In this document: positions 18,316-26,715 of the stretch, in pieces
Layout: each line of letters opens with the position of its first letter
How positions within the stretch are numbered: the first letter of the stretch is position 1
Source: Anderseniella sp963700735
Lineage (GTDB): Bacteria > Pseudomonadota > Alphaproteobacteria > Rhizobiales > Aestuariivirgaceae
Direction: 5' to 3'
NCBI GenBank assembly: GCA_963700735.1
Contig: CAVOYR010000007.1
Location: 310,001 to 374,000 of the forward strand
Length of the DNA stretch: 64,000 nucleotides
Translations under genes and position numbers: made by a program
Notes under the pieces: generated by a model
The model's database searches: none
Seen by the model: the letters and a program-made list of their open reading frames with translations, nothing else
What the model was told of the DNA's origin: nothing

Positions 18316-19659
18316 ATGAGAATTCATCAGAAACTGACTCTGGCCGGCCTTGCCATCGCTGCAGCCGTGGCCAGCGCTGGCACAGCGTTTGCGCAGGATG
18401 CGACGCCGCCAGCCGTTACTCCGGAAGTAACCTATATCTTCAACACGATACTGTTTCTCGTGGCTGGCTTTCTCGTCATGTTCATGGCGGCAGGGTTTGC
18501 CATGCTTGAAGCGGGCCTTGTCCGCTCCAAGAACGTCTCCATGCAATGCCTTAAGAACATTGCACTGTATTCCGTCGCTGGCATCATGTTCTGGCTGTGC
18601 GGCTACTCGCTGATGTACACCGGCGTGGATGGTGGCTACATCGGCACGTTCGCACCCTACAGCTTCGACGAAGTGGGCAAGTTTGCCACCGGCGAAGGCG
18701 ATGCCATTGCCGGCTATTCGACAGCATCGGACTGGTTCTTCCAGATGGTGTTCGTCGCTGCAACCGCGTCGATCGTGTCCGGTACGCTTGCCGAGCGCAT
18801 CAAGCTTTGGCCGTTCCTCATTTTCACGGTTGTACTGACCGGCTTCCTGTATCCGATCACCGGTGCCTGGAAGTGGGGTGCCGGCTGGCTGAACGTGATG
18901 GGCTTCCAGGACTTTGCCGGTTCTACCATCGTTCACTCGGTCGGTGGCTGGGCTGCCCTTGCCGGTGCCCTCATCCTCGGTGCCCGCCTGGGCAAGTATG
19001 AAGGCGGCCGTGTGCACCCGATGCCGGGCTCCAACATTCCGCTGGCGACGCTCGGTACGTTCATCCTGTGGCTCGGCTGGTTCGGCTTCAACGGCGCATC
19101 TCAGCTGGCATGGGGCACCACCACAGACGTGACCGCCGTGTCGAACATCTTCGCCAATACCAACCTGGCCGCAGCTGGCGGTGTGCTTGCGGCAATGGTG
19201 CTGACCCAGATCTTCTACAAGAAGGTTGACGTCACGATGGCCCTCAACGGCGCACTTGCCGGCCTTGTGTCGATTACTGCAGAACCCCTTCAGCCTGGCC
19301 CTCTCACGGCCATCCTGATTGGTGCTGTCGGTGGTGTGATCGTGGTGATCGCTGTACCGCTGCTCGACAAGCTGAAGATCGATGACGTTGTCGGTGCCAT
19401 TCCGGTTCACCTGCTCGCAGGCATCTGGGGAACGCTGGCCGTACCCCTGACCAACTCCGATGCCAACTTCGGCACCCAGATCATTGGCATCGTGTCGATT
19501 GGTGCCTTCACCTTCATCTGCTCGGCCATCGTCTGGTTCGCGCTGAAGATGACCGTGGGCATCAGGGTGAGCAAGGAAGAGGAAATGATGGGTCTCGACA
19601 AGGCCGAGGTTGGCGTTGAAGCCTACCCCGAGTTTTCCCGCGGCGGTTCCTCGCTCTAA
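18316..19659 (+). CDS. amtB: ammonium transporter
   Basis: 447-aa Amt/MEP/Rh-family ammonium channel with a cleavable-looking N-terminal signal segment (ALAIAAAVASAGTAFA-like, before QDATPP) and about 11 membrane helices. Family landmarks include FMAAGFAMLEAGLVRSKN, the HSVGGWAALAGALILGARLGKY motif with the first pore histidine, and GFNGASQ. The second conserved pore histidine is visible in IPVHLLAGIWG. The ATG at 18316 has GAGGG eight bases upstream and is preferred over the GTG at 18301. It is followed by a strong terminator. Confidence 0.95.
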   Translation: MRIHQKLTLAGLAIAAAVASAGTAFAQDATPPAVTPEVTYIFNTILFLVAGFLVMFMAAGFAMLEAGLVRSKNVSMQCLKNIALYSVAGIMFWLCGYSLMYTGVDGGYIGTFAPYSFDEVGKFATGEGDAIAGYSTASDWFFQMVFVAATASIVSGTLAERIKLWPFLIFTVVLTGFLYPITGAWKWGAGWLNVMGFQDFAGSTIVHSVGGWAALAGALILGARLGKYEGGRVHPMPGSNIPLATLGTFILWLGWFGFNGASQLAWGTTTDVTAVSNIFANTNLAAAGGVLAAMVLTQIFYKKVDVTMALNGALAGLVSITAEPLQPGPLTAILIGAVGGVIVVIAVPLLDKLKIDDVVGAIPVHLLAGIWGTLAVPLTNSDANFGTQIIGIVSIGAFTFICSAIVWFALKMTVGIRVSKEEEMMGLDKAEVGVEAYPEFSRGGSSL

Positions 19660-19697
19660 ATCGCCTGCCTGACACAGGCAGACCGAACATCATCCGA

Positions 19698-19729
19698 CCC
19701 CGGAGGGCCATGCCTTCCGGGGTTTTTTT
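19698..19729 (+). terminator. Rho-independent terminator after amtB
   Basis: CCCCGGAGGG (19698-19707) pairs with CCTTCCGGGG (19713-19722, one G-U pair), closing a 5-nt loop, followed by seven T residues at 19723-19729. It ends the glnK-amtB unit and isolates ftsK. Confidence 0.93.
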
Positions 19730-19750
19730 ACGTGTGCAGACTGGCAATGC

Positions 19751-19766
19751 TTAACGGGGTCTTAAC
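19751..19766 (+). promoter_or_regulatory. CtrA-type binding box upstream of ftsK
   Basis: TTAACGGGGTCTTAAC is an exact TTAA-N7-TTAAC match to the box bound by the alphaproteobacterial cell-cycle regulator CtrA. It lies 100 bp upstream of the chosen ftsK ATG and 22 bp after the amtB terminator, so the only gene it can obviously serve is ftsK. Confidence 0.6.
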
Positions 19767-19865
19767 CATCGCAGGCCAAAGTCGCTTGTGGAGCGTGGAC
19801 GCATTGAGCGCCGGGGAAACCGGGCGTGGCGCATCACGCATGTGACACTCCGGAGCCTAGAAGCG

Positions 19866-22541
19866 ATGCCGCGCACCCAGACTGCCGTTCCCAAGCAATC
19901 CGCAATACCGGCGGGGCTGAAGTCATTCATCTGGCGCAGGTTCATGGAGCTGAAGGGGCTTGCCTTGCTGGCCATCCTCGCCGGTCTCACCATCACGCTG
20001 GCAACCTGGTCACCAACGGATCCCTCCTGGAGCAATGCCGCCGACGGAACCGTCCATAACGCGCTTGGCTATCCGGGCGCTGTGATCGCAGACAAGCTGA
20101 TCAGCTGGCTTGCATTGGCAAATGCGATCCTGCTGGCAATTCCGGCCTACTGGTCCATCGTTATCATGACCCACGGCAGATTGGGCAAGTGGCAGGTGCG
20201 CGCGCCTGCCCTGCTTGCAGCACTCTTGTCGGGCGCGATTTTCCTTTCGCTGCTGCCAATACCGGCGGCGTGGCCGCTGGGGCCGGGACTTGGCGGAGCG
20301 GCCGGAGATGCCCTTGCCGGCCTGCTTGTCGCACTGCCGCGCATGTTCATCTATGGCTGGCTGGCCAGCAGCATGGTAGCCGCCCTGTGTCTGGCTGGCG
20401 CAGTTTGGGCGCTGTGTCTGTCAATCGGCATCGCACCGATCAAGGTCGTTAGATCGCTTGCGGCACTCAGGGCACCCACGGCACGATTCGGTCACAAGGC
20501 AATTGCCGCGTCTTCCAGGGTTGCGCAAACCGTGGGTACGTTGCGCGATCGCAGCACAGATGCCTTTGCCGGATACTCACCTGATATCAGCATGCCGCTG
20601 GATCGCGTGGCGACGGCAGAACCCGTGCTTGCGCCCTCTACCGGCAACAGCTTGCTGAACAGGTTGCGCGAACGCCAGTCACGCCAGCCAGCAACAGCAT
20701 ATTCTGCAGGCGGCGATCACGAGCCTGACGCAATTCCGGCCTTCCTCACACGCAGCGCACCACTCAGCGACAACCGCATCGAACCACGCCTTGAGCGGCT
20801 GGCCGCCCGTCAGGCCGAACCTGCCTTCGAACCCGCTTTCGAGCCCGAACCAGCTCAGCAACTGGAAGCGCACGACGAAGATGATTACGAATACGAGGAC
20901 TATGTCGAAGAGCAGCGGCTCCATGCTCCAGCACCCGTACGCGTTCAGCAGCCTGCCAGGCCAATAAAGCAGGGCAAGCGGATCGCGCGGGACATGCAGC
21001 CCAGCCTCATTCCCGCCAACCAGGGTGGGTTTGAACTGCCGCCCCTGAGCCTGCTGGCTGAACCCGACGTCTCGAATGGCAAGACACAGCTGTCAGCCGA
21101 TGCACTGGAGCAGAATGCCCGCATGCTTGAAGGCGTGCTGGAGGATTTCGGCATCCGTGGCGAAATCATCAACGTGCGGCCCGGTCCCGTCGTGACGCTC
21201 TATGAACTCGAGCCCGCACCGGGCATCAAGTCGTCGCGGGTCATCGGCCTCGCCGATGACATTGCAAGGTCGATGAGCGCGATCTCCGTTCGTGTCGCCG
21301 TCGTGCCGGGGCGAAATGTGATCGGCATCGAAATGCCGAATTCGACCCGTGAAACGGTGTATCTGCGTGAGCTGCTGGCATCTCAGGATTTCGAGAAGTC
21401 CAAGCACAAGCTGTGCATGGCGCTGGGCAAGGACATTGGCGGCGAACCGTCCTTTGCCGACCTTGCCCGCATGCCGCACCTGCTGATTGCAGGCACCACC
21501 GGGTCGGGCAAGTCAGTGGGCATCAACACCATGATCCTGTCCCTGCTGTTCCGGTTGCCGCCGGACAAGTGCAAGCTGATCATGATCGACCCGAAAATGC
21601 TGGAACTGTCGGTCTATGAAGGCATTCCGCACCTGCTGGCGCCAGTTGTCACGGACCCGCACAAGGCCGTCGTGTCGCTCAAGTGGGCCGTGCGCGAAAT
21701 GGAAGAGCGCTACCGCAAGATGTCTAAGCTGGGTGTGCGCAACATCGACGGCTACAATGCGCGCGCCGAACAGGCATTGAAGAAGGGCGAAGTCTTCACT
21801 CGCCAGATACAGACAGGCTTCGATCCTGAAACCGGCTCACCGATCTATGAAGAGGAGCAGGTGGACCTCTCGCCGATGCCTTACATCGTCGTCATCATCG
21901 ACGAAATGGCCGACCTGATGATGGTGGCCGGCAAGGACATCGAAGGCGCGGTCCAGCGTCTGGCGCAGATGGCTCGTGCCGCCGGCATTCACGTGATCAT
22001 GGCAACGCAGCGTCCCTCGGTTGACGTGATCACCGGTACGATCAAGGCCAACTTCCCGACCCGCATTTCGTTCCAGGTGACCTCCAAGATCGACAGCCGG
22101 ACCATCCTCGGCGAACAGGGTGCGGAGCAACTGCTGGGACAGGGCGACATGCTCTACATGGCAGGTGGTGGACGAATCTCGCGTCTTCATGGACCATTCG
22201 TGTCAGACAGCGAAGTGGAGCAGATCGTGGCGTACCTGAAGACGCAGGCGGCACCTGAATACATTGAGGCGGTGACCGAGGATGGGGGCGACATGGACGC
22301 TGGTGGTTACGGTGCCGAACTCGGCGGTGCTGGCGGCTCCGGCGATGATCTCTACGATCAGGCCGTAGCCGTCGTTCTGCGCGACAAGAAGGTCTCGACC
22401 AGTTACATTCAGCGCAGGCTTTCGATCGGTTACAACAAGGCCGCCAGCCTGATCGAACGGATGGAAAAGGAAGGATTGATCTCTTCCGCCAACCATGCCG
22501 GAAAAAGGGAAATCCTGGTTGGGTCCGATGGCGACGCCTGA
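19866..22541 (+). CDS. ftsK: DNA translocase FtsK
   Basis: 891-aa divisome-linked DNA pump that moves chromosome ends across the septum and activates XerCD at dif. The N-terminal ~190 residues have four hydrophobic membrane segments, followed by a ~200-residue acidic/Pro/Gln linker (a short DEDDYEYEDY patch). The alpha/beta motor has Walker A GTTGSGKS at residues 543-550, Walker B-like IVVIIDEMADLMM and MATQRPSVDVITGTIKANFPTR. The gamma winged-helix (VSTSYIQRRLSIGYNKAASLIERME) reads KOPS sequences. The ATG at 19866 is chosen; a longer frame from 19788 would overlap the regulatory region. Confidence 0.95.
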   Translation: MPRTQTAVPKQSAIPAGLKSFIWRRFMELKGLALLAILAGLTITLATWSPTDPSWSNAADGTVHNALGYPGAVIADKLISWLALANAILLAIPAYWSIVIMTHGRLGKWQVRAPALLAALLSGAIFLSLLPIPAAWPLGPGLGGAAGDALAGLLVALPRMFIYGWLASSMVAALCLAGAVWALCLSIGIAPIKVVRSLAALRAPTARFGHKAIAASSRVAQTVGTLRDRSTDAFAGYSPDISMPLDRVATAEPVLAPSTGNSLLNRLRERQSRQPATAYSAGGDHEPDAIPAFLTRSAPLSDNRIEPRLERLAARQAEPAFEPAFEPEPAQQLEAHDEDDYEYEDYVEEQRLHAPAPVRVQQPARPIKQGKRIARDMQPSLIPANQGGFELPPLSLLAEPDVSNGKTQLSADALEQNARMLEGVLEDFGIRGEIINVRPGPVVTLYELEPAPGIKSSRVIGLADDIARSMSAISVRVAVVPGRNVIGIEMPNSTRETVYLRELLASQDFEKSKHKLCMALGKDIGGEPSFADLARMPHLLIAGTTGSGKSVGINTMILSLLFRLPPDKCKLIMIDPKMLELSVYEGIPHLLAPVVTDPHKAVVSLKWAVREMEERYRKMSKLGVRNIDGYNARAEQALKKGEVFTRQIQTGFDPETGSPIYEEEQVDLSPMPYIVVIIDEMADLMMVAGKDIEGAVQRLAQMARAAGIHVIMATQRPSVDVITGTIKANFPTRISFQVTSKIDSRTILGEQGAEQLLGQGDMLYMAGGGRISRLHGPFVSDSEVEQIVAYLKTQAAPEYIEAVTEDGGDMDAGGYGAELGGAGGSGDDLYDQAVAVVLRDKKVSTSYIQRRLSIGYNKAASLIERMEKEGLISSANHAGKREILVGSDGDA

Positions 22542-22628
22542 TAGACCGCATGCCGCAATATCGCCGCGTTGACGGCAGACAACCCGCACTGAAGAAGTCA
22601 ATCCGAACCAACCCGCAGGAGTGATGAG

Positions 22629-23291
22629 ATGAACTTTCGCAAGGCGGCATATGCCCTGATAGCCGCAACCATGCTGGCCACCCCTGCAACCATTGTCACC
22701 CCTGGGGCAATTGAAACGGCCATTGCGCAGGTACAACTCTCCGAGCAGGATCAAGCCGCATTGCAGCAACTGAATACCTATCTCAACGACATCAGTTCGA
22801 TGAGTGGCGACTTCGTGCAGACCAGCCCCCGCGGCCAGGTGGCCAACGGTGTTTTCTACATTTCCAAGCCGGGCAAGATGCGGTTCGAATATGCACCCCC
22901 CAGCCCGTTGCTGGTGGTATCCGACGGCAGCTGGGTGACAGTAATGAACACCGAGCGCAAGCGCGACGACCAGTATCCCTTGTCCACGACCCCGTTGAAG
23001 ATGGTGCTGGCGGACCAGGTAGACCTGTTCAGGGATGCCATCATCCTGAGTGTTGAACACCGCGATGACCTTTCAGCCATCACCATGCAGGAAAAGGGAC
23101 AGCTTGTGGCGGGTCAGCTGACCATGGTTCTTGATCGCGCCAACAACCAGCTGGTCCAGTGGATCGTTGTCGATGGCAAGGGCCAGCGCACCAGCGTTGA
23201 ACTTGCCAACATCAACAATGAAGCCCAGCCAGATCCCAAGCTGTTCGTGGTGACCCGGTCCAAGGATCGCAAGTCGGCCGCCGACAAGTAA
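22629..23291 (+). CDS. lolA: outer-membrane lipoprotein carrier protein LolA family
   Basis: 220-aa periplasmic carrier that ferries lipoproteins from the LolCDE complex to the outer membrane. A Sec signal peptide is visible (MNFRKAAYALIAATMLATPATI, cleavage likely after the TAIAQ region). The mature part shows the LolA pattern: LNTYLNDISSMSGDFVQTSPRGQVANGVFYISKPGKMRFEY and a late strand ITMQEKGQLVAGQLTMVLD. The start is preceded by a weak GGAGTGATGAG. Its place between ftsK and xth is conserved in many alphaproteobacteria. Confidence 0.9.
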   Translation: MNFRKAAYALIAATMLATPATIVTPGAIETAIAQVQLSEQDQAALQQLNTYLNDISSMSGDFVQTSPRGQVANGVFYISKPGKMRFEYAPPSPLLVVSDGSWVTVMNTERKRDDQYPLSTTPLKMVLADQVDLFRDAIILSVEHRDDLSAITMQEKGQLVAGQLTMVLDRANNQLVQWIVVDGKGQRTSVELANINNEAQPDPKLFVVTRSKDRKSAADK

Positions 23292-23316
23292 CTGCAGCCA
23301 GACGGCTGGACCGCGC

Positions 23317-24120
23317 ATGAGGATCGCAACCTGGAACATCAACTCGGTGCGCCTTCGCATAGACCTGGTGACCAGGTTTCTGAAGGACTACCAGCCAGAC
23401 ATACTGTGCCTGCAGGAGACCAAGTGTCCGCCCGGCCAGTTTCCCACTTCCGCTCTCAAGCAGGCCGGGTACGGCCATGTGGCCGACAACGGGTATACCG
23501 GACATCATGGTGTCGCGATTATCTCTCGGCTGCCGTTCGAAACGACCTCATGCACATCATTCTGCGACCGAAATGATGGGCGGCACGTATGCTTGCGTCC
23601 TGTTGGGTCAAGGCTTGTCGTCCACAGCCTGTATGTGCCGGCTGGTGGTGATGAGCCTGATCCTTCAACAAATGAAAAGTTCGCTCACAAGCTGCAGTTC
23701 CTCGATGAGCTGACGAGCTGGAGCCGGCAACTCGACGATGGGTCGGGCCTGTACCACGTGCTGGCGGGTGATCTGAATGTTGCACCACTCGAGCATGACG
23801 TCTGGTCGCACAAGCAGCTGCTGAAGGTTGTTTCCCACACACCGGTGGAAACCGAAAGGCTCGGTTCGTTCATGCGCGCTGGCGGCTTTCATGATCCGGT
23901 GCGGTCACAGTTTCCCGAACCCGAGAAGCTGTATTCCTGGTGGAGTTATCGCGCCCGAGACTGGGAGGGTGCAGACCGGGGCCGCCGCCTCGATCACATC
24001 TGGGTGCCGGAGGCAATTGCCGGGCGATGTTCGAACGCACGCATCATCCGCGACGCCCGTGGCTGGGACCGGCCCTCGGACCATGTTCCAGTGATGATCG
24101 ATATCGAAGAGCCCGCTTGA
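23317..24120 (+). CDS. xth: exodeoxyribonuclease III (AP endonuclease)
   Basis: 267-aa Mg-dependent AP endonuclease/3'-5' exonuclease for base-excision repair. It has the EEP-family motifs: ATWNINSVRLR at the start, LCLQETKC with the metal-binding Glu, AGDLNVAPLEHDVW with the catalytic Asp/Asn and the closing RRLDHIWVP plus RPSDHVPVM with the catalytic His. It lies 25 bp after lolA and ends facing the CNB-domain gene with a 3-bp gap. Confidence 0.94.
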   Translation: MRIATWNINSVRLRIDLVTRFLKDYQPDILCLQETKCPPGQFPTSALKQAGYGHVADNGYTGHHGVAIISRLPFETTSCTSFCDRNDGRHVCLRPVGSRLVVHSLYVPAGGDEPDPSTNEKFAHKLQFLDELTSWSRQLDDGSGLYHVLAGDLNVAPLEHDVWSHKQLLKVVSHTPVETERLGSFMRAGGFHDPVRSQFPEPEKLYSWWSYRARDWEGADRGRRLDHIWVPEAIAGRCSNARIIRDARGWDRPSDHVPVMIDIEEPA

Positions 24121-24123
24121 AAC

Positions 24124-24609
24124 TTAGTGGTCGTCGCTCTTCAACAGTTCATCAACTGGCCGGACGTCAAAATGGTCCTGGACAGCGGCAAGCTCGGCTG
24201 ATGTCAATCCGAGTTTCTCACTCAGCACGTCCAGCACCTGCATGCCGACTTCCGGGAACTCCGAACACAGCCGCATGAACACTGATTGCTCGATGACGAT
24301 GGCCTCGATCTCCGATTTGGCCACCAGTGTTACTGGCCTGGGCAGGCCAGCGATCATCGAATGCTCGCCAAAGAACGATCCCGGTCCTGCAAGCGCCAGC
24401 ACGGTATTCTTCTGTGCATCGTGAACGACTGCATCACCTTCGCGTATCAGGATCGCACTGGTAGCCTCGTCTCCTGCCTCGAAGACTGTCCGGCCCGGTG
24501 GTACCACAAGTTCATCAGATGAGAACAACAGCGTTTGAAGGTGCGCCTCACCGACATTGGCGAATATTGGCACCTGCCTCAGCAGATCTACTGTTGCCCG
24601 GATGCTCAT
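24124..24609 (-). CDS. single-domain cyclic-nucleotide-binding protein
   Basis: 161-aa protein with one CNB (Crp-type) domain and no DNA-binding domain. The phosphate-binding cassette FFGEHSMIAGLPRPVTLVA keeps the Glu and Arg that contact the cyclic nucleotide, so ligand binding is plausible. The remaining C-terminal ~40 residues are helical. It lies 30 bp downstream of the response regulator gene and is probably co-transcribed with it. Its partner and output are unknown; such proteins may act as cAMP/cGMP-dependent adaptors. Confidence 0.82.
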   Translation of the reverse strand: MSIRATVDLLRQVPIFANVGEAHLQTLLFSSDELVVPPGRTVFEAGDEATSAILIREGDAVVHDAQKNTVLALAGPGSFFGEHSMIAGLPRPVTLVAKSEIEAIVIEQSVFMRLCSEFPEVGMQVLDVLSEKLGLTSAELAAVQDHFDVRPVDELLKSDDH

Positions 24610-24639
24610 TTCAAACGCGCCCTTTCAAGGTGCGGGCCA

Positions 24640-25326
24640 TCAGGGCACCAGTTTGTAGCCACCTGATTCAGTTACCAGCAGTTGCGTCTGTGACGGATCG
24701 GGCTCGATCTTCTGGCGCAGCCGGTAGATGTGGGTCTCAAGCGTATGGGTGGTAACACCCGCGTTGTATCCCCATACCTCATGCAAAAGCACGTCGCGGC
24801 CAACAACCTGTTCTCCCGCCCGGTACAGGAATTTCAGGATCGCCGTTTCCTTCTCCGTCAACCGGATCTTCTTCTTGTCGTCGATGATCAGCAGCTTCGA
24901 ACTGGGCTTGAACGTATAGGGCCCGATGGCAAACACCGCGTCTTCACTTTGCTCGTGCTGGCGCAACTGGGCACGGATGCGGGCCAGTAGAACCGCAAAC
25001 TTGAAAGGCTTGGTGACATAGTCATTGGCACCAGCATCAAGACCCAGGATCGTGTCGGAATCCGATGTCTCGGCCGTGAGCATGATGACCGGACCGCGAA
25101 ACCCGTTCTTGCGCATGATCTTGCAGGCTTCCCGGCCATCCAGATCTGGCATGTTGACGTCGAGAATGACCAGGTCGACCAATTCGGATTTGACGTGCTG
25201 GACAGCAGCCTGCCCGCCATTGAGGGCAGTCACGGAGAAATCATCGTGCAAGGAGAACTGCTCGGTGATGGTTTCTCGCAGCGCATCGTCATCATCAACG
25301 ATGACAATTTTCTTCTTGTTGCTCAT
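24640..25326 (-). CDS. OmpR/PhoB-family response regulator, CenR-like
   Basis: 228-aa two-domain regulator. The receiver has the acidic pair in IVDDDD, the phosphorylation Asp in VILDVNMPDLDG, the Thr in LTAETSD and the Lys in VTKPFK. The C-terminal winged helix has LTEKETAILKFLYRAGEQVVGRDVLLHEVWGYNAGVTTHTLETHIYRLRQKIEPDP. Overall it resembles CenR, the envelope regulator of Caulobacter and Rhizobiales, including the early FSLHDDF region, but this is from memory. No histidine kinase is adjacent, as is usual for CenR. Confidence 0.88.
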   Translation of the reverse strand: MSNKKKIVIVDDDDALRETITEQFSLHDDFSVTALNGGQAAVQHVKSELVDLVILDVNMPDLDGREACKIMRKNGFRGPVIMLTAETSDSDTILGLDAGANDYVTKPFKFAVLLARIRAQLRQHEQSEDAVFAIGPYTFKPSSKLLIIDDKKKIRLTEKETAILKFLYRAGEQVVGRDVLLHEVWGYNAGVTTHTLETHIYRLRQKIEPDPSQTQLLVTESGGYKLVP

Positions 25327-25380
25327 TGCAGCCTGTAACCTGATTGTTATTTCGGTAAAGGCGACTGTAGTTGCCTGAGC

Positions 25381-25941
25381 ATGGTTTGCAAAGTCCGGGC
25401 CTTGTCACAGCAAAACAATTTCGTTCAGCAAGTTTTGATCAGGCACCTGGCCGGACGGCTGCATCAGGCCCACGCCGTGGCCGGGTCCATAACCATGAAC
25501 TGCAGCCTTGGATCATCCGGTATACGGCGCAACAAGCGCGAAGGTGATCTCGCGACCCCTGCCGGAACGTGGTGCATGCGGCGGGTTCTCTATCGCGCTG
25601 ACAGACTGATGCGGCCACGTACTGGACTGCCGGTCCGCGCCATTTCGCCGGACGACGGTTGGTGCGATGATCCGCTGTCGCGCGATTATAACCGGCCGGT
25701 CAGTTTGCCCTTTGCTGCCAGCCACGAAAGGTTGTGGCGGGAAGATCGTCTCTACGATCTTGTCGTCGTGCTCGATCACAACGATCATCCGCCGGTCTCA
25801 GGAGCAGGCAGTGCGGTGTTCGTGCATGTCCAGCGTCCCGACAAGGGACCGACTCATGGATGCGTCGCCTTCCGGTTGACCGACCTGCAACGGCTGCTGG
25901 CCGTTTGCAACAGAAGCACGAGGCTGGTCATCCCGGATTGA
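25381..25941 (+). CDS. L,D-transpeptidase family protein (YkuD-like)
   Basis: 186-aa protein of the COG3786-type YkuD families. Motifs: GIRRNKREGDLATPAGTW, VLYRADRL, DGWCDDPLSRDYNRPVSLPF, GSAVFVHV and the catalytic GPTHGCVAF with the nucleophilic cysteine and nearby histidine. Such enzymes make or exchange 3-3 peptidoglycan crosslinks or attach envelope proteins. No clear signal peptide is seen at the ATG at 25381, so export is uncertain. It is divergent from the CenR-like gene with a 54-bp gap, suggesting shared control of envelope functions. Confidence 0.85.
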   Translation: MVCKVRALSQQNNFVQQVLIRHLAGRLHQAHAVAGSITMNCSLGSSGIRRNKREGDLATPAGTWCMRRVLYRADRLMRPRTGLPVRAISPDDGWCDDPLSRDYNRPVSLPFAASHERLWREDRLYDLVVVLDHNDHPPVSGAGSAVFVHVQRPDKGPTHGCVAFRLTDLQRLLAVCNRSTRLVIPD

Positions 25942-25953
25942 ATGAGGCTTGGC

Positions 25954-26634
25954 CTAGCGGGCGCCAAAAATGGCACTGCCGACCCGCACGTGGGTTGCTC
26001 CGAGCTCAACCGCTGTCTCATAGTCACTGCTCATGCCCATGCTCAGCAGTGGCAGGCCGTTTCGCCGGGCCAATTTGGCCAGCAAGGCAAAATGCAGTGC
26101 CGGTTCTTCATCGACGGGCGGGATGCACATCAGGCCGGCCACATCTAGCTGGTAGGTATCACGGCAGGTCCTGAGAAACCCGTCAACGTCTTCAGGCAGG
26201 ATGCCGGCTTTCTGTGGCTCATGACCGGTATTCACCTGTACCAGCAGGGACGGTGACCGGCCAGCCTTCTGGATTTCGGTCGCCAAGGCCTTTGCCAGTT
26301 TTTCCCGGTCCAGCGTTTCGATGCAGTCGAACAGTTCAACGGCTTCGCGTGTCTTGTTGCTTTGCAACGGGCCGATCAGGTGCAACTCGGTGCCGGGATA
26401 GGCCTGCTTCAGCGCAGGCCACTTGCCCTGGGATTCCTGCACCCGGTTCTCGCCGTAAACCCGGTGCCGCAGCTTCAGCACAGGTTCGATGGCGTCGGCT
26501 TCAAACGTCTTCGAGACCACCACGAGGGTCACATCGGATGCTTGGCGGCCAGCCCGCTCGGCAGCCTTGGCAATATTGTCCATTACGGCGGTATACCGCG
26601 TGGCTATATCATTGTTGGGCGGCATCAATTTCAT
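25954..26634 (-). CDS. YggS/PLPBP family pyridoxal-phosphate homeostasis protein
   Basis: 226-aa PLP-binding barrel protein. It has the PLP lysine in LVVVSKTF, the HRVYGENRVQES motif, LHLIGPLQSNKTREAVELFDCIETLD and the closing LSMGMSSDYETAVELGATHVRVGSAIFG. YggS has no catalytic reaction known; it buffers PLP and affects amino-acid and vitamin B6 balance. An ATG at 26625 is an alternative start with a slightly better purine-rich spacing. It is divergent from leuS. Confidence 0.95.
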   Translation of the reverse strand: MKLMPPNNDIATRYTAVMDNIAKAAERAGRQASDVTLVVVSKTFEADAIEPVLKLRHRVYGENRVQESQGKWPALKQAYPGTELHLIGPLQSNKTREAVELFDCIETLDREKLAKALATEIQKAGRSPSLLVQVNTGHEPQKAGILPEDVDGFLRTCRDTYQLDVAGLMCIPPVDEEPALHFALLAKLARRNGLPLLSMGMSSDYETAVELGATHVRVGSAIFGAR

Positions 26635-26715
26635 CCGTGTTGCTTGCCCGTGCGAGTGCTTCCTGATACTGCATCGCAGCGACAGAATTCCATGGCAGGC
26701 AGGCTTATCACATCC

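Noticed and set aside
26362..26691. Upstream extension of leuS
   Set aside because: It overlaps the divergent yggS gene; leucyl-tRNA synthetases begin near SERYNPRASEPKWQ.
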